A model generated the notes under the pieces. It saw only the letters and a program-made list of their open reading frames with translations. It ran no database searches and was not told where the DNA came from. A stretch of DNA of 23,835 nucleotides from a virus, in the IMG/VR virus record IMGVR_UViG_3300042691_001939, positions 1-23,835 of that record. One strand, 5' to 3'. Below, piece by piece: positions 1 through 5,462 of this stretch (positions are counted from its first letter, which is position 1; each line of letters starts with the position of its first letter). A program made the position numbers and the translations under genes.

Positions 1-39
1 GAGCCCATCCTTGCAACGGGTGACGATGAGCCCTTCTGA
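1..39 (+). CDS. 3' end of an upstream gene (partial)
   Basis: From the first base an open frame runs 12 codons (EPILATGDDEPF) to a TGA at 37-39, 11 bases before the exonuclease start. The acidic tail and the tight spacing fit the end of the preceding gene in the same plus-strand operon. Only the last residues are visible, so no family can be named. In relatives this neighbourhood holds replication genes, but that is context only. Confidence 0.35.
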   Translation, partial: EPILATGDDEPF

Positions 40-50
40 GGCATCCTAGA

Positions 51-920
51 ATGTATGAGCTAACTCGTATTCTGCTTGATGCGGACTCTCTGTTGTATCG
101 CTGCGGCTTTGCAGCAGAGGGTGAGGAAGTTTCGCACGCATTGCACAATCTGAAGAGCCAGATTGAGAAGATCAAGGAATATCTGCATTGCGATAACATG
201 GATATTTATATCAAAGGGAAAGGTAACTTCAGGAACGAGTTGGCTCAGACTACCGTGTACAAGGGTACACGGGCATCAGCGGTACCCACACATTACCGCG
301 CTCTAAGGGACTATATCATTGGAGTCCACGGAGCAAAGGAAGTGGATGGCATGGAAGCTGACGATGCTGTTTCAGTAGAACTCTGGCAGAACAGAGATCC
401 TTCTTCTGGAGTTGTATTGGCAGCAATGGACAAAGACCTCTGGAACACACCGGGATGGCACTTCAATTATGATCCAAGAAAGTGGCGGATCGAATATATT
501 ACCCTTCAGGAAGCTAACAGGAACTTCCTCCACCAGCTCCTCTCGGGAGACAGGACGGATAATGTCCCCGGACTCCCATATTTTGCGCGAATGGCTGAGA
601 CTGTATATGGAATTAGAGGAAGAGTTGGAGAGAAAAAGGCGCAGTACTTTATTGAAGGTTGTAGCAACAAGCAAGCCATAATCCGTATATGGGAAGCATA
701 TAAATGGTACGGAGAGGAACAGGGCTGGGAGGAAAGCGTAAGTCGCGAGTACTTCCTAGAGCAAGGAAGGCTGCTGTGGATGACAAGAGAGTTAAACGAA
801 GACGGGACACCAGTCCTGTGGGAACCTCCGAGCTTTCTCTGGCATCCCGAGACATCAGAGCCTACCGAGAGCAGCAACTGCTTGCTCAGGGAGGAATCTG
901 TCCTCTCTGTGGTAGAGTAA
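51..920 (+). CDS. 5'-3' exonuclease, T7 gp6 / flap-nuclease family
   Basis: This 289-aa protein is a 5'-3' DNA exonuclease of the PIN/FEN type, which in T7-like phages degrades host DNA and removes primers. The metal-binding acidic residues are visible in order: LDADS (D10, D12), EADD (E102, D104, D105), MDKD (D127, D129) and GDRTDNVPG (D167, D170). A helix-hairpin-helix-like stretch GEKKA follows. The C-terminal QGRLLWM..ELNEDGTPVLWEPP is typical of the phage family. A GAGG at 38-41 lies about 9 bases before the ATG. The last 48 codons or so overlap the next gene, endonuclease VII, in another frame, and the final residues after WEPP are not conserved-looking. Family assignment is firm; the in vivo role is inferred from T7. 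Confidence 0.93.
   Translation: MYELTRILLDADSLLYRCGFAAEGEEVSHALHNLKSQIEKIKEYLHCDNMDIYIKGKGNFRNELAQTTVYKGTRASAVPTHYRALRDYIIGVHGAKEVDGMEADDAVSVELWQNRDPSSGVVLAAMDKDLWNTPGWHFNYDPRKWRIEYITLQEANRNFLHQLLSGDRTDNVPGLPYFARMAETVYGIRGRVGEKKAQYFIEGCSNKQAIIRIWEAYKWYGEEQGWEESVSREYFLEQGRLLWMTRELNEDGTPVLWEPPSFLWHPETSEPTESSNCLLREESVLSVVE
763..770 (+). promoter_or_regulatory. Ribosome binding site deciding the endonuclease VII start
   Basis: AAGGAAGG ends 5 bases before a GTG at 776. It lies inside the exonuclease gene and supports an internal GTG start for the next gene rather than the earlier in-frame ATG at 704. Confidence 0.6.
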
Positions 921-1147
921 TCCAGCATGAAGAAGCTGCTCTTGATCACTGCCACAAGACTGGTAATATCCGTAGAGTCCTTCATCGTTGGTGCAATTCT
1001 GTCCTTGGTCGTATTGAGAATTGGGCATCTCGTAGCGGAACAGATAAGGTAGAATTCTTAAAGGCTGTGGTAAGATACATAGAGCATCCGCAGACTGATA
1101 TAAAGCATCCCACTCACGGGAAGAAGCGCAGAAGGAGAAGGAAATGA
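776..1147 (+). CDS. Recombination endonuclease VII (HNH, zinc-binding)
   Basis: From the GTG at 776 this is 123 aa. Endonuclease VII of T4 and its phage relatives cuts four-way junctions and branched DNA so that concatemers can be packaged. The core is CPLC (C42, C45), LDHCHKTG (D57, H58, H60), then VLHRWCNSVLG (H70, C73, N74) and the helix GRIENW. The second zinc pair normally reads CxxC, and here the first cysteine is His. The N- and C-termini are very basic (KKRRRRRK end). A longer version from ATG 704 is possible but would lie deeper in the exonuclease gene and lacks a better ribosome site. The stop overlaps the next ATG (ATGA). Family assignment is strong; the start is less sure. Confidence 0.88.
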   Translation: MDDKRVKRRRDTSPVGTSELSLASRDIRAYREQQLLAQGGICPLCGRVIQHEEAALDHCHKTGNIRRVLHRWCNSVLGRIENWASRSGTDKVEFLKAVVRYIEHPQTDIKHPTHGKKRRRRRK

Positions 1148-1323
1148 AAGTCTACGTAGTCGAATCGAAGGACTCTATCTTCTGGTCAGAACGCAAAATG
1201 GATGCTACGTATAAGCACGTGCAGTTCTTGTATGGGCAAGCTAAGTTCTACCAAGCTGATAAGTCTGAACTTCCAGAGAAAGGAAAGAAGATTGTCCAGA
1301 TCCAGCTTGAGGAGGATTTCTGA
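1144..1323 (+). CDS. Hypothetical protein, 59 aa
   Basis: A 59-aa frame starts at an ATG that overlaps the endonuclease VII stop (ATGA) and ends with a TGA whose last base begins the next gene. A purine-rich GAAGGAGAAGG precedes the ATG and can act as ribosome site. The protein begins MKVYVVES and ends KKIVQIQLEEDF. It is charged, with no membrane segment or cysteine. I do not recognise it. The exact chaining with both neighbours is the main argument that it is real. Confidence 0.75.
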   Translation: MKVYVVESKDSIFWSERKMDATYKHVQFLYGQAKFYQADKSELPEKGKKIVQIQLEEDF

Positions 1324-1508
1324 TGCCTGATATCAGTATGTGCTACGGCCATGGCTGTCCTCAGAAAGCCATGTGCTGGCGGGCACAAGCAAAGCCTAGT
1401 CCTCATCGACAAGTATATTTTAATGCTCCTCCCATGGAGGATGACCTGAGTTGTGACTACTTCTGGCCTATGCGAGAAACCAAGAGGAAAGTTAATGAAA
1501 GCGAATGA
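1323..1508 (+). CDS. Small cysteine-rich phage protein, 61 aa
   Basis: The start ATG overlaps the previous TGA by one base, with a GAGGAGG at 1311-1317 just upstream. The 61-aa product carries four cysteines: C7, C12 and C18 in a CYGHGCPQKAMC arrangement, plus C44. It also has a RQVYFNAPP segment and several tryptophans and histidines. The cysteine spacing suggests a small metal-binding fold. Similar tiny C...CP...C..A..P proteins occur in many phages near replication genes, but no function is known to me. The 3' end overlaps the next gene by 14 bases. Confidence 0.75.
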   Translation: MPDISMCYGHGCPQKAMCWRAQAKPSPHRQVYFNAPPMEDDLSCDYFWPMRETKRKVNESE

Positions 1509-1683
1509 GTACCGTATCCTAGTGCAGGCTGTTGAGGATGGTGTGCGTGGCGGGATTATGCGGGCCTATAAGCACGAGAGCGACTATCACCCTCCTACGG
1601 CCACCCAAGAAGATGTCATTATTGACAATGTAATAAACAGTATTTGCGAATGGTTCGCATTTGAAGATATCCACGAAGAATAA
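1495..1683 (+). CDS. Hypothetical protein, 62 aa
   Basis: I choose the ATG at 1495 because AGAGGAAAG lies directly upstream. An in-frame GTG at 1453 exists but would lie wholly inside the cysteine-rich gene. The product is 62 aa, beginning MKANEYRILVQAVEDG and ending acidic (FEDIHEE), and it looks helical and soluble. The overlap of 14 bases with the gene before and a 3-base gap to the gene after fit one operon. No family recognised. Confidence 0.7.
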   Translation: MKANEYRILVQAVEDGVRGGIMRAYKHESDYHPPTATQEDVIIDNVINSICEWFAFEDIHEE

Positions 1684-1686
1684 TTT

Positions 1687-2004
1687 ATGTTCATGATGCG
1701 GCTACCCAAGGAAGCGGAAGAACTGCTTTATATATTACAAGCAGATTATCCGAGAGCTTCTGATGGGATACGCTGCATGTGGGGCCCAGAAAAAGATAAC
1801 CTTGCTTTTTTTAAGGATCTGTTGACTTACCAATCAGATGCCAGCAAGCAAGGGTTCTCTCCAGAGGCTTTCTCACTTCTTTCAAAGATTAGGGATATCT
1901 ATATCCGAGAGTATATAGAATTTAAATGCATCAGTCTCTCAAAGGTAGAGGCAGAGACCTTCCGAAGAAATATCATGGATGTCTGGGATAGGGCACTCTT
2001 CTAA
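1687..2004 (+). CDS. Hypothetical protein, 105 aa
   Basis: A 105-aa frame begins with ATG at 1687; in-frame ATGs at 1693 and 1696 are equally plausible starts. The upstream GAAGAA is a weak ribosome site, so translation may be coupled to the gene before. The sequence looks mixed helical, with charged and aromatic residues (MRLPKEAEELLYILQADYP) and no clear motif, signal or membrane span. Its stop lies within the ribosome site of the phosphoesterase gene. I do not recognise it; its position suggests an accessory early or middle function. Confidence 0.7.
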   Translation: MFMMRLPKEAEELLYILQADYPRASDGIRCMWGPEKDNLAFFKDLLTYQSDASKQGFSPEAFSLLSKIRDIYIREYIEFKCISLSKVEAETFRRNIMDVWDRALF

Positions 2005-2009
2005 AGGAG
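2003..2009 (+). promoter_or_regulatory. Ribosome binding site deciding the phosphoesterase start
   Basis: AAAGGAG ends 5 bases before the ATG at 2015. It overlaps the stop codon of the previous gene and fixes the start there rather than at the earlier in-frame ATG at 1979. Confidence 0.65.
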
Positions 2010-2014
2010 CTAGA

Positions 2015-2779
2015 ATGAAAATCATCATGATTCCCGATACTCAGGTAAAGCAAGGCGTCCCTTTGCAACACCTAGGTGCGCTTGGGAACTACATTACGGA
2101 CAAGAGACCGGATGTTGTGGTACACATAGGGGATCATTTCGATATGCCATCTCTTGGAACCCATAACTCCAAGGGGCATATTGTTTATGAGGGAGCAAGG
2201 ATGCTATCCGACCTAGAGGCTGGATGGGAGGGTATGGATACTCTCCTGTCGCCATTGAATACTCTGAATGCTCAGAGGAAAAAGAATAAAAAATTAGGCT
2301 ACAAGCCGAGGATGGTCTTTTGTCATGGAAACCATGAAAACAGACGCGACCGCCTTATGTCGCAGGAACCCTTCCTCAGGGGAGCTTTGCCCGATTACAA
2401 TCTGGAGCAATACGGATGGGAGGTGCATCCTTTTCTGTCCCCAGTGCGCGTGGAAGGTGTCAACTTCTGCCACTACGCTCAGGGAGGTGCCATGGGCCGA
2501 CCTATTTCCCGAGCCCATCTCATCGCAGTCAAGAAGCACGAATCATGGATCGTAGGACATCAGCAGACCTTTGACTACTATATCTCTCCGCATGTAAAGA
2601 CTGACGGTAGTAGGGTCCAGTGCATCATTGCAGGGGCCTTCTACCAGCATGAGGAAGACTACATGCAGATCCAAGGTAATCAGCATTGGAGAGGCGCACT
2701 CATGCTTACAGAAGTTCGCAATGGCTCCTTTGATGTTGTGACCCTCTCGACGGATTATCTCTTGAGGAACTGGCTGTGA
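2015..2779 (+). CDS. Metallophosphoesterase (calcineurin-like), 254 aa
   Basis: The product belongs to the two-metal phosphoesterase superfamily, whose members hydrolyse phosphomonoesters or phosphodiesters, including nucleotides and nucleic acids. The motifs are in order: IPDTQ (D8, with Gln where the classical DxH has His), GDHFD (D40, D43), GNHE (N106, H107), an HY near 153 and VGHQQTF (G181, H182). Length is usual for phage versions. The ATG at 2015 follows a good AAAGGAG. The gene ends with TGA overlapping the GTG of the DUF3310 gene. The substrate cannot be told from sequence; placement among replication and nucleotide genes suggests a nucleic-acid or nucleotide target. The D-x-Q variation may alter metal preference. 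Confidence 0.85.
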   Translation: MKIIMIPDTQVKQGVPLQHLGALGNYITDKRPDVVVHIGDHFDMPSLGTHNSKGHIVYEGARMLSDLEAGWEGMDTLLSPLNTLNAQRKKNKKLGYKPRMVFCHGNHENRRDRLMSQEPFLRGALPDYNLEQYGWEVHPFLSPVRVEGVNFCHYAQGGAMGRPISRAHLIAVKKHESWIVGHQQTFDYYISPHVKTDGSRVQCIIAGAFYQHEEDYMQIQGNQHWRGALMLTEVRNGSFDVVTLSTDYLLRNWL

Positions 2780-3033
2780 GTGATGACTATGTGCCTCTAA
2801 AGAAATATACTGCTGTTAATCCCGAACACTATAAGAAGAGCCCTTCAGGGGTTGAGTGCATTCAGATCACTGAGCATCTGAATTTTTGTGTAGGAAATGC
2901 CATGAAATACTTGTGGCGTGCTGGATTGAAGAACGATACTATAGAAGACTTGCTCAAAGCCAAGTGGTACATTGAGCGAGAAATTGAAAGACTTAAGAAA
3001 GCGAGGGAAAACCATGTCGGAATTCAGGAATAG
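2776..3033 (+). CDS. DUF3310 family protein, 85 aa
   Basis: This is a small phage protein of the DUF3310 family, recognised from NPEHYKK near the start, then IQITEHLNFCVGNAMKYLWRAGLK, followed by DLLKAKWYIEREIERL. Members are common in phage nucleotide-metabolism and replication blocks and are sometimes loosely called nucleotide kinases, though no kinase motif is visible here. The start is GTG, overlapping the phosphoesterase TGA, with GAGG about 8 bases upstream. Its 3' end overlaps the ribonucleotide reductase start by 20 bases. Biochemical role unknown. Confidence 0.85.
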   Translation: MSDDYVPLKKYTAVNPEHYKKSPSGVECIQITEHLNFCVGNAMKYLWRAGLKNDTIEDLLKAKWYIEREIERLKKARENHVGIQE

Positions 3034-4642
3034 TTTTGGCGAGAATATCTTCAAGAACAAGTACGCTCTCACTAAGGAGCAGACTTGGGCAGAGAAGTCT
3101 CACGATATTGTCAAGGATGTCACTACTAATCTGTTCCAGAAGGACCATCAGGAACAGCTAGAGAAGTTCATCGCTGGTTTTAAATTTATCCCGGGAGGGA
3201 GGTATGTCTACTACGCAGGGCGACCCGCACGATTCTATAATAATTGCTACCTCCTCAAAGGAGAAGAAGACACTCGTGAGGAGTGGGGCCGCTTGCTTAA
3301 AAGAGCTAGTGATTGCCTTATGTCTGGGGGCGGGATTGGGGTGGATTATTCTGTCTTCCGTCCTTATGGGTCAACTCTTGGGCGCACTGGAGGTATCGCG
3401 TCAGGGCCTATTCCTCTCATGCATAGTATTAACGAAGTCGGAAGGAATGTTATGCAGGGTGGGAGCCGACGCTCAGCTATTTACGCCTCCCTCAACTGGC
3501 GACACGGAGACGCAGAAACCTTCCTCAAAGTGAAGAACTGGCGATCTCTGAAAATCCGAGATGGTTACACTTATCACGATGCAAAGAAGGATAACTTCAA
3601 TTTCCCTGCACCGTTGGATATGACAAATATCTCTCTGAACTATGACGATGCATTCTTGGATGCAGTGCAGCAGGGGTACATCCCTTCTGTGTTTATTGAC
3701 AACTGTCGCCAAGCCATGTCCACTGGTGAGCCCGGATTCTCTTTCAACTTCGGAGATAAAGAGAATGAAACACTACGTAATGCGTGTACTGAAGTTACTT
3801 CCAGTGACGATAGTGATGTTTGTAATCTGGGTAGCATTAATCTTGGACGCATTGATACCCTTCAAGAGTTTCGGGAAGTGGTTCGTCTTGCGTCAGGTTT
3901 CCTTGTATGTGGCACTGTCACAGCGGATCTTCCTTACAAGAAGGTTTACGAAGTACGCAAGAAAAACCGTCGATTGGGTCTGGGACTCATGGGAATTCAC
4001 GAATGGCTCCTCAAGCGAGGGTATCCGTATGAAGTAGTCCCAGAACTTCGGCAATGGCTGGAGGTATATCGTGAAGAATCAGAACGAGCCGCTAATAGTC
4101 TATGTGATCGTCTCAGTATCAGTCGCCCTGTGGCTTACCGTGCTATTGCCCCCACCGGCTCAATTGGAATCATTGCTGGCACAACTACTGGTATTGAGCC
4201 TCTTTTTGCTGTTGCTTACAAACGAAGATATCTGGTAGATGGGGACAAGTGGAAGTACGAGTACGTAGTGGATGCTACGGCTGATGCATTGATTAAAGAA
4301 GGTATCAATCCTAACCAGATTGAGACTGCTATGGATCTAGTGCCTGATTGGGAACGACGAGTAAGGTTTCAAGCGGATGTCCAAGACTATGTTGATATGT
4401 CTATTTCTAGTACAATTAACCTTCCTGCTTGGGGGAGTGATCTCAATAACGATGATCGTGTTAGGGAGTTCTCCGGGATTCTGGCTAAGTACGCTCATCG
4501 GCTGCGTGGCTTTACCTGCTACCCTGACGGCGCTCGTGGAGGCCAGCCGCTTGAAGCCATCTCTTACAAAGAAGCTGTGAAGCACAAGGGTGTCGTTTTC
4601 GAGGAGAACGATGCGTGCAAAGGAGGGGTATGTGGAATCTGA
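3014..4642 (+). CDS. Ribonucleotide reductase, class II (adenosylcobalamin-dependent) type
   Basis: This 542-aa enzyme reduces ribonucleotides to deoxyribonucleotides for phage DNA synthesis. Visible catalytic residues are FYNNCYLL (C78, the first redox cysteine), RNACTE (N256, the thiyl-radical C258, E260), SDVCNLGSINL (C270, second redox cysteine), APTGSIG (380-384) and a C-terminal CKGGVC pair (C535, C540) that re-reduces the active site. There is no N-terminal ATP cone, and no small radical-carrying subunit gene is adjacent. With the compact length, this points to the monomeric class II enzyme found in SIO1-type phages; the class call rests on remembered similarity. The ATG at 3014 follows GCGAGGG; a TTG further upstream (2972) is rejected. 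Confidence 0.88.
   Translation: MSEFRNSFGENIFKNKYALTKEQTWAEKSHDIVKDVTTNLFQKDHQEQLEKFIAGFKFIPGGRYVYYAGRPARFYNNCYLLKGEEDTREEWGRLLKRASDCLMSGGGIGVDYSVFRPYGSTLGRTGGIASGPIPLMHSINEVGRNVMQGGSRRSAIYASLNWRHGDAETFLKVKNWRSLKIRDGYTYHDAKKDNFNFPAPLDMTNISLNYDDAFLDAVQQGYIPSVFIDNCRQAMSTGEPGFSFNFGDKENETLRNACTEVTSSDDSDVCNLGSINLGRIDTLQEFREVVRLASGFLVCGTVTADLPYKKVYEVRKKNRRLGLGLMGIHEWLLKRGYPYEVVPELRQWLEVYREESERAANSLCDRLSISRPVAYRAIAPTGSIGIIAGTTTGIEPLFAVAYKRRYLVDGDKWKYEYVVDATADALIKEGINPNQIETAMDLVPDWERRVRFQADVQDYVDMSISSTINLPAWGSDLNNDDRVREFSGILAKYAHRLRGFTCYPDGARGGQPLEAISYKEAVKHKGVVFEENDACKGGVCGI
4619..4628 (+). promoter_or_regulatory. Ribosome binding site inside the reductase 3' end
   Basis: AAAGGAGGGG lies over the reductase codons for its C-terminal CKGG motif and ends 3 bases before a GTG at 4632. 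It supports that GTG as the start of the next gene. The same bases therefore encode part of a redox motif and a ribosome site. Confidence 0.5.
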
Positions 4643-4874
4643 TATATCAGAGTTAGGGAAGATTAAGAACTTCCCTAAACCTAAGCGACAGACTCCAGAG
4701 GACTTAGAGTGTATGCCACTGGCGCATCATTGTTCTATTGAGAATGATGTCCCAGTGGTTCAGAATTTCAAGTGGATCATTCACTTGAATGGGAAAGGGC
4801 TGCATATGATTTGCAGCAATTGCGGAACTGTATTAACCCTAGAGGAGGTGCTCAATGCCTACGAAGAAGACTAA
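4632..4874 (+). CDS. Hypothetical protein with CxxC pair, about 80 aa
   Basis: The favoured start is GTG at 4632, because AAAGGAGGGG sits just before it; an ATG at 4611 would give 87 aa. The 80-aa product has a C..HHC segment and later MICSNCGTVLTLEEV, so a small zinc-ribbon-like fold is possible. It overlaps the reductase by 11 bases and the following gene by 20. I do not recognise a family. The CSNC pair could instead be redox-active, of interest next to a reductase that needs a disulfide reductant, but there is no thioredoxin-type WCGPC motif. Confidence 0.65.
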   Translation: MESDISELGKIKNFPKPKRQTPEDLECMPLAHHCSIENDVPVVQNFKWIIHLNGKGLHMICSNCGTVLTLEEVLNAYEED

Positions 4875-5130
4875 GCCGAAGCGTAAAGAGATCGACATTC
4901 TTCGGCGTATTAACCAGTACTCAGTGCTGGATGTACGCACCCGCGAAGGAGATGTGGATGTTTACCTGAACAAGGAGAACGTCTACTCTGCTTGCATCTG
5001 GGAGGAGAAGTACCGTCGAGATGCTCTCAAAGAGCTAGAGGAACTGATTGATGCCTTCATCCGAGTGAAGGCTTACATTGAGGGATACGATTACTCAGAC
5101 AAGAAATTGGAACTAATGTCCAAGATTTAA
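4855..5130 (+). CDS. Hypothetical protein, 91 aa, last gene of the plus-strand block
   Basis: A strong AGAGGAGG at 4841-4848 precedes the ATG. The 91-aa product has a Lys-rich start (MPTKKTKPKRKE), a central region and a probable C-terminal coiled coil (RRDALKELEELIDAFIRVK). No family is recognised and there is no membrane segment, so it is not an obvious holin. It ends at a TAA that shares four bases with the stop of the opposite-strand endolysin gene, making it the convergence point of the two gene blocks. Confidence 0.75.
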   Translation: MPTKKTKPKRKEIDILRRINQYSVLDVRTREGDVDVYLNKENVYSACIWEEKYRRDALKELEELIDAFIRVKAYIEGYDYSDKKLELMSKI

Positions 5131-5462
5131 CGCATACCATCATGTTCAAGGGAGTAATGGTTGCCGTCTTGGAATCTCCCTCCCCAAGATCCACCCATTG
5201 ACTCCCACTTTTCTCCAAGAGGACGATGATCCTCGGTAAGCTGTAACAGCTTACCTTCCTTGAATAGATTGAGGTCCACGGCCAGTCGAATCTTATGAGT
5301 AGACTTCGGATGGCCGTACCCTTTCTTCTCTCCCAGAACTCCATGAAGCCTCGGATCTCGGTAAGCATCCCCGAAGGTTAGCTCGTACCCTTGATCGTAT
5401 GCCCACTGGATTAACTCTGCCACCATCAGAGTAAACTTGCGTTGCTTCTGACCTAGCGTCAC
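5127..5462 (-). CDS. Endolysin, M15 peptidase (VanY / L-Ala-D-Glu type)
   Basis: This 111-aa protein is a zinc peptidase that would cut the peptide bridge of peptidoglycan at lysis. The family zinc-site pattern is visible: GDAYRD near 31-36, STHKIRLAVDLN (H56 and D63) and GRFQDGNHYS (H102), with WESMGGSWGG between. This is the minimal catalytic domain, with no cell-wall-binding domain, as in T5-type enzymes, and no signal peptide, so export needs a holin or another route. The start is GTG in a GTGA overlap with the previous gene, preceded by a strong GAGGAGG. It is the last gene of the minus-strand virion block. Confidence 0.9.
   Translation of the reverse strand: MTLGQKQRKFTLMVAELIQWAYDQGYELTFGDAYRDPRLHGVLGEKKGYGHPKSTHKIRLAVDLNLFKEGKLLQLTEDHRPLGEKWESMGGSWGGRFQDGNHYSLEHDGMR
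5235..5255. repeat. Perfect hairpin inside the endolysin gene
   Basis: GGTAAGCTG TAA CAGCTTACC is a perfect 9-bp inverted repeat with a 3-base loop. It lies about 105 bases beyond the last plus-strand stop codon and within endolysin codons for GKLLQLT. No long T-run follows on either strand (plus: TTCCTT), so it is not a standard intrinsic terminator. It might stabilise or end the plus-strand messages. Confidence 0.4.

Noticed and set aside
704-775. ATG at 704 as start of endonuclease VII
   Set aside because: It would deepen the overlap with the exonuclease by 72 bases and has no better ribosome site than the AAGGAAGG before the GTG at 776. It is not excluded.
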